From contig NZ_CP084061.1 of the NCBI RefSeq assembly GCF_020215665.1, positions 2,388,001 through 2,452,000 on the forward strand: a stretch of 64,000 nt of DNA, read 5' to 3'. This document shows, in pieces, positions 1 through 7,477 of this stretch. This DNA is from Blautia parvula. Lineage in GTDB: Bacteria > Bacillota > Clostridia > Lachnospirales > Lachnospiraceae. The notes under the pieces were generated by a model. That model ran no database searches, was not told the DNA's origin, and was given only the letters and a program-made list of their open reading frames with translations. The translations under genes were made by a program, and so were the position numbers. Position 1 is the stretch's first letter; every line of letters begins with the position of its first letter.

Positions 1-1014
1 GCTCACATCTTTATTGAAATTGTCGATCAGTCCCCAGACCTCCAGCCCCTTTTCATGGGCCAGGTTCACGTAATCCGCACTGGCAAGGGAGGAGATGGTT
101 CCCTCTGCCCCGGTAACGGAAAACCAGGTAGGTGAGATCACATTGATTCCCTTAATGCTCTCCAGTGTCTGGGCAAGTCCTGCATTGGCATCCTCTGATG
201 TAACCTGGTGCCATGCCAGATTGATCTTGTGGTCTCTTGTCAGGCTGGTAAACTCCTCTTTATAGCTGCCGTCATATTCTGCCTTCTTCTCCTCAGGGGC
301 TGTGAGTTCCTCCTTGGACACATAGCCGTTGAAGCCGTCAGAAGTTGCTACCTGGGACCAGTTGTCCAGCTCTTCTATAAGCGTCAGCTCCGTTCCCTTT
401 GCCACATCCGTCAGAATATCACTCTTGATGCCGCCGCGGTAACGGATCACGGTATCGTTCTTTGCTTTTACGATCTTTTCACTGCCCCACTGATAGCGGA
501 TCACCGCTTTGTTTGGACTTTCGGTCACCGTACTGGTGATCTCCATATATTTCTGAATAAAATCAAGGGCCAGATAAATTTTATCATCTGTCTGGCGGAT
601 GATTTTATAACCTTCATCTTTATTTTCACCATTCACCGTATAAGACGTGCTCTCCGGTGCTATGGCAAGAATCTCCTTTGGTGTGGTGTAGAGCATCTGG
701 CTGCTGTCCGCTTCCCAGTAAAAACGCCCTCCCAGCACATTTGACACTGTTTCATAATCCAGATAGACCCTTCCGTCCATCCATTTGCCCTTCGTATCAC
801 TCACTGTATTCTGGAGCACCAGGGCCACGTCATCCTCTTTCTCCAATCCATAGTAAGTGTTCAGATCCATTCTCGTATCGGAAGGTGTATGTCTCTTGAT
901 CGCGGCAGTCAGCACTCCCACAGCTGCAACCACAACGATCAGAAGGATGACTACCAGCACCATAACGGCATTGCTGTTCCTTCTTCTCCTCCGCCTTCTC
1001 TTCTTTTGACTCAT
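1..1014 (-). CDS. SH3 and glycoside hydrolase family 18-like protein, 3' end outside window
   Basis: The first 338 codons of a gene that runs off the left edge. The start is ATG behind AAGGAG. An Arg-rich cytoplasmic start and one hydrophobic segment (about residues 12-35) indicate a membrane-anchored extracellular protein. Residues about 55-150 resemble the N-terminal domain of copper amine oxidases (a wall-associated module), residues about 175-215 look like a bacterial SH3 domain ending FNGYVSKEEL, and from about residue 230 the sequence (INLAWHQV, INVISPTWF, VWGLIDNF) matches the start of a GH18 barrel. Such proteins are related to spore or cell-wall N-acetylglucosaminidases (YaaH type). 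The catalytic DxxDxDxE motif would lie beyond the window, so activity cannot be judged here. Confidence 0.8.
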   Translation of the reverse strand, partial: MSQKKRRRRRRRNSNAVMVLVVILLIVVVAAVGVLTAAIKRHTPSDTRMDLNTYYGLEKEDDVALVLQNTVSDTKGKWMDGRVYLDYETVSNVLGGRFYWEADSSQMLYTTPKEILAIAPESTSYTVNGENKDEGYKIIRQTDDKIYLALDFIQKYMEITSTVTESPNKAVIRYQWGSEKIVKAKNDTVIRYRGGIKSDILTDVAKGTELTLIEELDNWSQVATSDGFNGYVSKEELTAPEEKKAEYDGSYKEEFTSLTRDHKINLAWHQVTSEDANAGLAQTLESIKGINVISPTWFSVTGAEGTISSLASADYVNLAHEKGLEVWGLIDNFNKDVS

Positions 1015-1152
1015 AATTAAACTCCTTATTTTTTCTCGCATTTCTCCACCATTATAACATACTTTTTCCGTTCGTCATTACTTTCTTCGACAATTTATAT
1101 TTTTTTAATAGTAGGAAATTCGGGAAAACTTAACAGCCGGATTGGGGAAAAG

Positions 1153-1173
1153 CCCTGAAACTCCCAGGGTTTT
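1153..1173. terminator. weak hairpin with flanking T and A runs
   Basis: Arms CCCTG and CAGGG are separated by 7 nt and followed by TTTTT on the plus strand and by CTTTTCC on the minus strand. It is a weak candidate terminator for the small minus-strand gene at 1238. The stem is only 5 bp. Confidence 0.35.
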
Positions 1174-1237
1174 TCCCTGTTCCGGCCCCCTGTTATACAT
1201 ACCGGGAACGCAAATATTACAGGGTTACATCTATGGC

Positions 1238-1576
1238 TTACTCATTTTTCACGAAATCAAACTGCAGTCTTTCCACCTCCCCTCTTTCGTTCTGCACATA
1301 GTCGCGCATATAGACACCTTCCTCTGCGATACTGCATGCCTGTTCAATCTCTTCCGGCGTGCTGGGGCTTCCGTTTAGTAAAAGGGGAATCCCCTGACGC
1401 CGGTAAGTCTCCAGCTCACATCGGAGCGCTCTGGTTTCCTTGTCTTTCTTCATGTTTGCTGTGGACAAAAGTTCGTGATATATTATACCTCTGTCCTCTC
1501 CTTTCTTCTTGAAACGCGGTTCCAGTATTACAGATAAAGAAAGGCGCTGTAATCCCCATAATAAAAATAAATCCAT
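1238..1576 (-). CDS. small conserved-looking protein of unknown function
   Basis: I do not recognise a family. The last 71 residues, from an internal ATG at 1453 (MKKDKETRALRCELETYRRQ), are charged and look like a real soluble alpha-helical protein with a central GIPLLLNGSPSTPEEIEQA segment. The first 41 residues of the longest frame look less protein-like. Neither the ATG at 1576 nor the one at 1453 has a good ribosome binding site, so the start is uncertain. A candidate promoter and an 18-bp palindrome lie upstream (1711-1783), and a weak terminator lies downstream, so the gene is probably transcribed alone with a long leader. Confidence 0.5.
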   Translation of the reverse strand: MDLFLLWGLQRLSLSVILEPRFKKKGEDRGIIYHELLSTANMKKDKETRALRCELETYRRQGIPLLLNGSPSTPEEIEQACSIAEEGVYMRDYVQNERGEVERLQFDFVKNE

Positions 1577-1710
1577 GGTCTTAGTGTTCTGTCACATGGG
1601 ATCATGCAAATCGTACAGAATGTACTCTCTGCCTGCGGTCAGACGCCGCCTGAAATGAAAACTTAGAATATTGTCATTGACGAAGGCCTACGGGATATCA
1701 TCACTCCCCT

Positions 1711-1728
1711 CTGTAAAATATTTTACAG
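1711..1728. repeat. 18-bp perfect palindrome, candidate operator
   Basis: CTGTAAAATATTTTACAG is perfectly self-complementary. It lies about 25 nt downstream of the -10 of the minus-strand promoter at 1754-1783, inside the expected leader, where a bound dimeric repressor would block transcription. The regulator is unknown. Confidence 0.5.
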
Positions 1729-1753
1729 CACTCCTTCTTTGTCTGTGAAAATC

Positions 1754-1783
1754 ATTATATCATACATGAATTTGTCTTAGCAA
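1754..1783 (-). promoter_or_regulatory. candidate sigma-A promoter for the small gene at 1238
   Basis: On the minus strand, -35 TTGCTA and -10 TATAAT are separated by 18 bp. It points away from the mecA promoter, making this a divergent promoter region. Confidence 0.5.
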
Positions 1784-1859
1784 GCTGTTTTATGTAATTA
1801 TTTCCCTTTTTTATCATATTTTTTATTTTTTCCACATATATGAAAAAAGTATGAAGCGC

Positions 1860-1889
1860 TTTACATACCGGCGTTTCATAGTATATAAT
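1860..1889 (+). promoter_or_regulatory. candidate sigma-A promoter of mecA
   Basis: -35 TTTACA and -10 TATAAT with an 18-bp spacer, about 70 nt before the mecA start codon. The 1577-1957 gene-free stretch holds this promoter, the divergent one and the palindrome. Nothing else is evident in it. Confidence 0.6.
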
Positions 1890-1957
1890 ATAAATGAGAT
1901 ACCAGCATCTTTGTTTTGCCAGACGGCAGAACCGACAGATAGACAGGATGTGATAAA

Positions 1958-2701
1958 ATGAAGATAGAAAAAATCAACGACAACCAGATACGTTGCACGC
2001 TCACAAAGGCTGATTTGGAAGACCGTCAGATTCGTTTAAGTGAACTGGCTTATGGTACGGAAAAGGCCAAAGACCTGTTCCGTGATATGATGCAGCAGGC
2101 AAACTATGAATTCGGTTTTGAGGCCGACAATATACCGCTGATGATCGAGGCAATCCCGGTTTCTGCCGACAGCATTATCCTGATCATCACCAAGGTGGAA
2201 GACCCGGAGGAACTGGACACACGTTTTTCCAAGTTCACACCTTTCGGCGGACCTGCAGGAGACAATGCCCAGCCTCCTTTAGAATTTGAGGGAGCCGATG
2301 ATATCATCGATGTATTCCAGAAAATCTACGAGGCAAAAGCAAAAAATGCAGCCAAGAAAAAAGGAGTAAAAACCCCGGCACCATCTGAGACACCGGAAGT
2401 ACCTGTCCGTCTCATACGGCAGTACCGTTTTCAGGACCTGGACGGCGTGATCCGTGCAGCCCGCGGCCTGAACAACTTCTTCCAGGGCGTAAACTCCCTG
2501 TACAAAGACAGTGCAACAGGGGAATATGAGCTGGTGATCCACCAGTCCGAAAATACTCCATCCGATTTCAATAAAGTCTGCAACATGCTCTCCGAGTACG
2601 GAAAAGGCAGTGCCTTCTCACAGGCAGGGGAAGCCTATCTCCAGGAGCACAGCGAACGCATCATTGCGGATAAAGCACTACAGAAATTAGCAGCCCTATA
2701 A
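1958..2701 (+). CDS. mecA: MecA-type Clp adaptor protein
   Basis: Cytoplasmic adaptor of the MecA/YpbH/NegA family, which delivers substrates to ClpC-ClpP. The N-terminal domain begins MKIEKINDNQIRCTLTKADL, the usual family opening, which is the substrate-binding part. The C-terminal domain (about residues 155-245, starting RQYRFQDLDGVIRAARG and ending in paired helices) is the ClpC-binding fold. The linker at residues about 95-150 is rich in Lys, Ala and Pro. At 247 residues the length is typical. The start ATG follows AGGATG. The gene stands alone between a good promoter and a strong terminator. No clpC or clpP lies in the window, although a ClpX-like unfoldase is encoded at 60477. Confidence 0.85.
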   Translation: MKIEKINDNQIRCTLTKADLEDRQIRLSELAYGTEKAKDLFRDMMQQANYEFGFEADNIPLMIEAIPVSADSIILIITKVEDPEELDTRFSKFTPFGGPAGDNAQPPLEFEGADDIIDVFQKIYEAKAKNAAKKKGVKTPAPSETPEVPVRLIRQYRFQDLDGVIRAARGLNNFFQGVNSLYKDSATGEYELVIHQSENTPSDFNKVCNMLSEYGKGSAFSQAGEAYLQEHSERIIADKALQKLAAL

Positions 2702-2720
2702 CCGGATGCTGGTAAAAGTA

Positions 2721-2769
2721 AAAAGCCCCGGCGGACCTCCACTTCTTTGTGGAGACCGCCGGGGCTTTT
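2721..2769. terminator. strong bidirectional terminator
   Basis: A long GC-rich stem (arms AAAAGCCCCGGCGG and CCGCCGGGGCTTTT plus an inner CTCCAC/GTGGAG stem) flanked by A and T runs on both sides. It separates convergent mecA and the DUF1858 gene. Confidence 0.9.
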
Positions 2770-2778
2770 CACTTTTCA

Positions 2779-2979
2779 TTATTTATCTGCCAGGAAATCG
2801 TTGATCTGAGCAGTCAGAACATCTGCGTCAATTCCATGAACCATGGCAGCTTCTTCCAGGCTTTCACCCTGAGCGGAAGGACAGCCGATGCAGTGCATAC
2901 CGGCTCTCATCAGAATCGGAACAATATTTTCATCCACACGGAGTAATTCGCCGATTGTCATATCTTTGGAAATTGTCAT
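2779..2979 (-). CDS. DUF1858 domain protein
   Basis: A complete 66-residue DUF1858 protein. The family pattern is clear: the opening [10 protein letters not shown], then [35 protein letters not shown] with a CxxC pair at about residues 30-33. These small proteins occur alone or fused to redox enzymes in anaerobes. The cysteines suggest metal, cluster or persulfide chemistry, but no function is established. The start ATG follows AAAGGAGG. A minus-strand promoter lies directly upstream, and a ferredoxin gene diverges from it about 260 bp away, which fits a redox role but proves nothing. Confidence 0.85.
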   Translation of the reverse strand: MTISKDMTIGELLRVDENIVPILMRAGMHCIGCPSAQGESLEEAAMVHGIDADVLTAQINDFLADK

Positions 2980-3011
2980 GATAGTTTCCTCCTTTTTTCG
3001 TACTGTGTATT

Positions 3012-3040
3012 ATTATAAACTCTTTTTCTCCTATATTCAA
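3012..3040 (-). promoter_or_regulatory. candidate promoter of the DUF1858 gene
   Basis: On the minus strand, -35 TTGAAT and -10 TATAAT are spaced 17 bp apart, just before the AAAGGAGG ribosome binding site. Confidence 0.6.
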
Positions 3041-3100
3041 CTGTTTTTCTCCGGTTTTCTTTTTCTTCTCGAAATTCACGGATTGTTTAGAAATAAAGAC

Positions 3101-3130
3101 TTGTATTCTAATACCAAATATATTAGAATA
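3101..3130 (+). promoter_or_regulatory. ferredoxin promoter filled by a perfect inverted repeat
   Basis: -35 TTGTAT (3101-3106) and -10 TAGAAT (3124-3129) are 17 bp apart. The 10-bp arms TATTCTAATA (3104-3113) and TATTAGAATA (3121-3130) with a 7-nt spacer cover nearly the whole promoter, so a dimer bound there would exclude RNA polymerase. The regulator is not identified. Confidence 0.55.
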
Positions 3131-3208
3131 TGCGTAAGAGCTGAATCTTATACCATCGAATTTTCCCAATGTACTGCTGCGGCAGGTCCTGGGCCAGATC
3201 AGGTATGA

Positions 3209-3409
<201 letters not shown>

Positions 3410-3417
3410 TAACTTTA

Positions 3418-3457
3418 AAAAAACACAAACCTGTATCACGCAGGTTTGTGTTTTTTA
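3418..3457. terminator. bidirectional terminator after the ferredoxin gene
   Basis: The 13-bp stem AAACACAAACCTG / CAGGTTTGTGTTT has A and T runs on both sides. It serves the ferredoxin gene and the convergent MerR-type gene. Confidence 0.9.
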
Positions 3458-4183
3458 TTATCTTTTTTTCTTAAACAACTTTTTATTCTTCTGCCGCTCC
3501 TGTTCCATGGCTGCTGCCACTTCCCTGCGGGATTTCTGACATATTCTGATTCTCTCATCCAGCCTTTTATAACGCTCTTCCCCGGAATGAAGGGTCCGCA
3601 TCCGTTCCTTTACCAGCCTGTCCAGTATTTCCATAAATTCAGCCGGTACCCGGTTGTCCGCTTCTGTTGTCTCGGCCTTTCCTACAGACTGCGGCGGCCT
3701 GCCTGTCACGGCTCTGTTCTGAGCTGCCCGGTTCTTTTTGCCGGATGCTTTTCTTGCAGATGCCTTTCTGTTTTTTCTGGCAGCGGACATTTCCCTTTTC
3801 TGCTCTGCAGGCTCTGCGGTCCTCTGCCGTACCGGTTCACATGGCTTGTCCTGGTTATGGTTTGGTCTTTCCTGACTTTTCACAGGCTGCGGCTGTTTAG
3901 GTGCATTTTCTTGTGTCTTTTTACTGTGTACTGCCTCTTCCCGGTTTTCTTCATCCTTATATAAAAAGGGAATCAGGCTGCCAATCTCTTTTAATGCAAG
4001 TCCCTTTTTCTTCAGTTCTTTAATAGCCAGAAGTACCTGGATATCATATCGGGTGTAGTATCTGTGTCCCATTTCGTTTCTGTCAATCGGCAGGTGCAGC
4101 TCATCTTCCCAAAAGCGCAGGACATGGGACTGCACGTCCAAAAGCTTCGCCGTCTCAGAAACCGAATAGCTGGTTTCACTCAT
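3458..4183 (-). CDS. MerR-type HTH regulator with long basic C-terminus
   Basis: Residues 5-75 are a MerR-family winged helix-turn-helix: YSVSETAKLLDVQSHVLRFWEDEL, then GHRYYTRYDIQVLLAIKELKKKGLALKEI. The rest (about 95-200) is low-complexity and rich in Lys, Arg, Gln and Ala, followed by a helical end with LDRLVKERMRTLH. There is no recognisable ligand domain and no MerR metal-binding cysteines, so the signal sensed is unknown. It is monocistronic with about 100 bp to the next gene upstream. MerR regulators usually act on promoters with long spacers, but no target is evident here. Confidence 0.8.
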   Translation of the reverse strand: MSETSYSVSETAKLLDVQSHVLRFWEDELHLPIDRNEMGHRYYTRYDIQVLLAIKELKKKGLALKEIGSLIPFLYKDEENREEAVHSKKTQENAPKQPQPVKSQERPNHNQDKPCEPVRQRTAEPAEQKREMSAARKNRKASARKASGKKNRAAQNRAVTGRPPQSVGKAETTEADNRVPAEFMEILDRLVKERMRTLHSGEERYKRLDERIRICQKSRREVAAAMEQERQKNKKLFKKKR

Positions 4184-4281
4184 ATACTGACCCCTTCCAT
4201 TTTGCGTCTTTCTTTAAGAAACATTATAGCAGGGCATGGAAAAATTGCAAGAAAATGTGTTCGACAAAACCTGCCGGAATA

Positions 4282-5064
4282 TCACTGGCAGACATAGGCG
4301 CCGTCCACAATCAGGTCGGTTCCGGTCGTATACGCGGAAGAATCCCCGGCAAGATATAAAACCGCCCCGATAAGTTCCTCAGGAGTCCCCATCCTGCCGT
4401 ATGGCATCATCCCTTTCCAGGCGTCCTTCAGCTCCTGGGGGGTGTCTACGGACATAGGCGTGGAGATGTATCCCGGACTTAAACTGTTCACCCGGATGCC
4501 ATAGGGAATCCATTCCAGGGCCAGGGACTTTGTCAGATGGATAACTCCCGCCTTCGATGCATTGTAGGAAGCCTGCCACTGAGGTATATTTACAATGGTC
4601 CCTGACATGGATGCCATGTTGATGATGCTGCCGTGTATCTTTTTCTGTACCATAAGGCGTGCAGCGCTCCGCGCCATAATGTACTCCCCGGTCAGATTCA
4701 CGTCAACCACCTGCCTGAACTCCTCTATGCTGGCCTCAAAGGTGCTTTTGTGAATGCAGATGCCGGCATTGTTAAACAATACATGAATACCGCCGCTTCT
4801 CTTTTCAATCTCCTCCACTGCCCGGTCCACACTCTTCTCATCGGTTACATCAGCCTTGATGTCATAGGCTTTATTGCCGTCCTCCAAAATGAGTTTCACC
4901 GTTTCCGCTCCTCCCGAACGGCTTATAACGACAACCTCGGCTCCCGCGCTGGCCAGCCCTCTGGCCACTACCTGTCCGATTCCCCTGTTTCCGCCTGTTA
5001 CAACAGCGGTCCTGCCTTCAAGTCCAAAAAGTTTGTCAAGATAACTTGCTGATTTTTCAGACAC
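4282..5064 (-). CDS. short-chain dehydrogenase/reductase (SDR)
   Basis: A classical 260-residue SDR. It has the NAD(P)-binding motif TGGNRGIG (about residues 23-30), NNAG (about 97-100), a Ser in NMASMSG and the catalytic YNASK (about 165-169). The ending GTDLIVDGAY is typical of sugar, polyol or keto-acid dehydrogenases. The substrate is not predictable; in a fucosidase operon a fucose or polyol dehydrogenase is reasonable. The start is GTG behind AAGGAGGG, and GTGTCTGA overlaps the stop of an alcohol dehydrogenase remnant. This preserves the junction of an ancestral operon in which the intact dehydrogenase was translationally coupled to this gene. Confidence 0.85.
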   Translation of the reverse strand: MSEKSASYLDKLFGLEGRTAVVTGGNRGIGQVVARGLASAGAEVVVISRSGGAETVKLILEDGNKAYDIKADVTDEKSVDRAVEEIEKRSGGIHVLFNNAGICIHKSTFEASIEEFRQVVDVNLTGEYIMARSAARLMVQKKIHGSIINMASMSGTIVNIPQWQASYNASKAGVIHLTKSLALEWIPYGIRVNSLSPGYISTPMSVDTPQELKDAWKGMMPYGRMGTPEELIGAVLYLAGDSSAYTTGTDLIVDGAYVCQ

Positions 5065-5268
5065 GGTTATATCCCTCCTTTAGTTCTGTGTAGATTTCTT
5101 CAATATCTGCGATTCTGGGGTTTGCCTGATAATCAGGCAGTTCATGTCCCCTTTCTGCTATTTTTCTAAGTATATCATATGCAACACCGAATTGGCGGAA
5201 ATTCAGCCACATTCCCATATCTTTCATTAGTTTCTCTATTTCTCCGCAGCACTCCGATGCAGCCCTGA
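5049..5268 (-). repeat. direct repeat copy A flanking the UroD-like gene
   Basis: About 220 bp that match 6286-6506 at roughly 89% identity by eye. It contains the last 70 codons of an iron-type alcohol dehydrogenase and the first codons of the SDR gene. The two copies are 1237 bp apart. Confidence 0.85.
5057..5268 (-). pseudogene. 3' fragment of an iron-containing alcohol dehydrogenase gene
   Basis: Read on the minus strand, this segment encodes about 70 residues (RAASECCGEIEKLMKDMGMW ... EGYNRV, then a stop) closely matching the C-terminus of the intact dehydrogenase encoded upstream at 6294. The frame is still open, and most differences are silent or conservative. It has no start and begins right after the stop of the UroD-like gene, so it is a leftover of a duplication or recombination and probably not translated. 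Its stop overlaps the SDR start. Confidence 0.85.
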
Positions 5269-5275
5269 AACCGAT

Positions 5276-6229
5276 TTATATACTTCCGTATTTATGCCAT
5301 GCTTCCAACATTGCCCTGTAATTCTCAATTGGTGTCTCAATCGCAACGGCATTGGAGTTGCCGAAGATAAAACCCGGATACTCCCTGCACTCCAAAAGAA
5401 TTCTCTTTGCCTCTTCATACACCTGGTCCGGCGTTGCAGTCAGCATTATTCCACAGTCCAGATTACCACAGAGTGTCACTCGATTTTCCATAAATTCCTG
5501 AACTCTCCTGATATCCATACCCGCAAGCGGATCAATTGCCTGAAGGCCATCCACACCTGAATTCCTAATATCCTCCAGCAGCAGATCAATGTTACCATCC
5601 GTATGTAAAATTGCCGGAACCCCTTGACTGTGCAAATAATCTGAAAATTTCCGCAAATATGGAAAATACCATCGCTGCTGCTGTTCACGATTGAAAAACG
5701 GTGCCCGATTGTCCGCTACATCAGATCCTGTATAAATTGCATCCGCACCTGCATCAATCAGACGTTTCGAGTTTTCCAAAAAGCTGTCATAAATCTTTTT
5801 GCACATCTCATCAATTACTTCCGGTTCATCAAACATCTGAAAACAGAATTCCTCGAATTCTTCACCAGAAGGCATTGCAATCACGCCGGCACAGGAACAT
5901 ACAACAGCAAAATCAGGTGCAAGCCTCCTAATATTCCTAACAAGTTGCACCCTATCCAAGTCCGGAAGTGTATAAAAACAATTCCAGGGATTGTCAGGGA
6001 TTGACACTGCCGAAAATCCCAGTTCTTCACCACACTTCACCAGGATTTCTGCATCCTTTTGCAGCGCACGGCTTCTTTCTGTCTCCGTCAGACTCAAATA
6101 CTCTTTTCCGGACACAAAATGTTCGCCTCCCACCTGATCCCAAATATGAAAATGCAACTCCCACAGAGGTATTTCCTTCTGTGCTTCCCCATGCCTCAGC
6201 ACTCTTAAAAAATTTTCTCTTCTGGACAA
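5276..6229 (-). CDS. uroporphyrinogen decarboxylase-fold (UroD/MtaA-like) protein
   Basis: A 317-residue member of the UroD superfamily, closer to the cobalamin- or folate-linked methyltransferases (MtaA, CmuA) than to heme-pathway HemE. Visible are the N-terminal MSRRENFLRVLRHGEAQKEIP, the central GADAIYTGSDVADNRAPFFN, HTDG (His209, Asp211) and CGNLDC (Cys254, Cys259). MtaA-type enzymes bind zinc through His-x-Cys and a later Cys; here the first Cys is Asp, so zinc binding is possible but altered. The start is TTG behind GGAGGA. It sits between two direct repeats in a fucosidase operon and looks like a late insertion. No corrinoid protein is nearby. The substrate is unknown. Confidence 0.75.
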   Translation of the reverse strand: MSRRENFLRVLRHGEAQKEIPLWELHFHIWDQVGGEHFVSGKEYLSLTETERSRALQKDAEILVKCGEELGFSAVSIPDNPWNCFYTLPDLDRVQLVRNIRRLAPDFAVVCSCAGVIAMPSGEEFEEFCFQMFDEPEVIDEMCKKIYDSFLENSKRLIDAGADAIYTGSDVADNRAPFFNREQQQRWYFPYLRKFSDYLHSQGVPAILHTDGNIDLLLEDIRNSGVDGLQAIDPLAGMDIRRVQEFMENRVTLCGNLDCGIMLTATPDQVYEEAKRILLECREYPGFIFGNSNAVAIETPIENYRAMLEAWHKYGSI

Positions 6230-6285
6230 CGTTTCTGCTCCTCCATTTCCTTTGTCGAAATTTTCTTATTTGCCTTCTAAACCTT

Positions 6286-6506
6286 CTGATTTTTCAGACA
6301 CGGTCATATCCTTCACTCAGCTCTCTGTATATTTCTTCAATATCCGCGATTCTGGGGTTCGCCTGATAATCAGGCAATTCATGTCCCCTGTCTGCTATTC
6401 TTCTAAGCATCTCATATTCAACACCGAATTGGCGGAAATTCAGCCACATTCCGATATCTTTCATCAGTTTTTCTATTTCTTCGCAGCACTCCGATGCGGC
6501 CCTGGA
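6286..6506 (-). repeat. direct repeat copy B flanking the UroD-like gene
   Basis: The partner of 5049-5268. It is the true 3' end of the alcohol dehydrogenase gene followed by a vestigial SDR start: GTG TCT GAA AAA TCA, which then diverges and stops after 11 codons. Confidence 0.85.
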
Positions 6507-7463
6507 ATCAGAGACATCTTTCAGGGCAGGATTGAAAATGCGTCCCACCTCTGCAAATTTTTTCTCTGCTGCCAGACAGGTGAACCGTAAAAAGGACGGA
6601 TATGTCAAGGCCAGGGATTCCCCATGCATGATCTGAGGGCAATGTCCGCTGATCGTCATACCCACACCGTGGGGAAGTGTCACGCCTGCGTTGGCAATAG
6701 CCAGGCCTCCGCAGGTATCTGCCCAGGCCATCCCTTCCCTGGCTTCCATATCTTCACCATTCTTTACCGCCCTTCTCAGATATTGGGCAGCATATTTTAT
6801 CCCTTCAAGTGCGATCATGTCCGTATACGGAGAAGCTTTTACATTGATATAGCTCTCAAAGCAGTGACAAAAAGCGTCAAAACCGGTGGATGCAGTTATA
6901 TGGGCAGGCATGGATACTGCAAGCTCCGGGTCGATCAGCGCAACACGGGGATAAATCAGGTTGTTAAAAATAGCACTCTTAGTACAGGTCTTTGTCTCCG
7001 TCATGACTGCAACCTGCGTGACCTGTGACCCTGTCCCCGCTGTTGTGGGAACTGCGATCACAGGCAGCGTTGCCTGCGGCTGCGGATTTTTAAAAAACAG
7101 ATAATCCCACGCCGTGCCTTCGTTTGCGGCTGCCACGGCAATGGCTTTTGCCGTATCCATGGCAGAACCACCCCCAAGACCGATCACAACCTGGCAGCCT
7201 TCTTTTTCGGCAATAGCAGTTCCCTCCTCCACACATTTTGTAGTGGGATTCTGCGATACTTTGTCAAAATGAAAAACGGTAAGGCCGCTGTTTCGCAGGC
7301 TTTCTGTAATCCTGTCATATAACTTTTCCCTGGAAGACTTTTTTTTGCCGGTAACCAAAAGGATTTTATTTCCAAGGCCTGCTGCCAGACCGGGAAGCTC
7401 TTTAATACAGCCGCTTCCGAAAATAATTTTTGTTGTCTGTTCATATTCAAACTTTTTCTTCAT
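6294..7463 (-). CDS. iron-containing alcohol dehydrogenase
   Basis: A group III metal-dependent alcohol dehydrogenase of about 389 residues, related to FucO (lactaldehyde reductase), butanol and 1,3-propanediol dehydrogenases. It shows the NAD-binding GLGGGSAMDTAKA, the family motif VPTTAGTGSQVT, and the metal-ligand region with Asp in STGFDAFCHCFE, then His in CHC, LPHGVG and HGESLAL. It would reduce an aldehyde with NADH; in a fucosidase operon lactaldehyde is an obvious guess only. I prefer the ATG at 7463, preceded by GGGGGG, over the GTG at 7481 that overlaps the fucosidase stop. A diverged copy of its 3' end lies at 5057-5268. Confidence 0.88.
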   Translation of the reverse strand: MKKKFEYEQTTKIIFGSGCIKELPGLAAGLGNKILLVTGKKKSSREKLYDRITESLRNSGLTVFHFDKVSQNPTTKCVEEGTAIAEKEGCQVVIGLGGGSAMDTAKAIAVAAANEGTAWDYLFFKNPQPQATLPVIAVPTTAGTGSQVTQVAVMTETKTCTKSAIFNNLIYPRVALIDPELAVSMPAHITASTGFDAFCHCFESYINVKASPYTDMIALEGIKYAAQYLRRAVKNGEDMEAREGMAWADTCGGLAIANAGVTLPHGVGMTISGHCPQIMHGESLALTYPSFLRFTCLAAEKKFAEVGRIFNPALKDVSDSRAASECCEEIEKLMKDIGMWLNFRQFGVEYEMLRRIADRGHELPDYQANPRIADIEEIYRELSEGYDRV

Positions 7464-7477
7464 ACGCACGCCCCCCG

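Noticed and set aside
4184-4294. Hairpin at the end of the SDR gene as its terminator
   Set aside because: The stem CTGCC/GGCAG is only 5 bp and the following T run is short (GTTTTGTC), so I did not list it.
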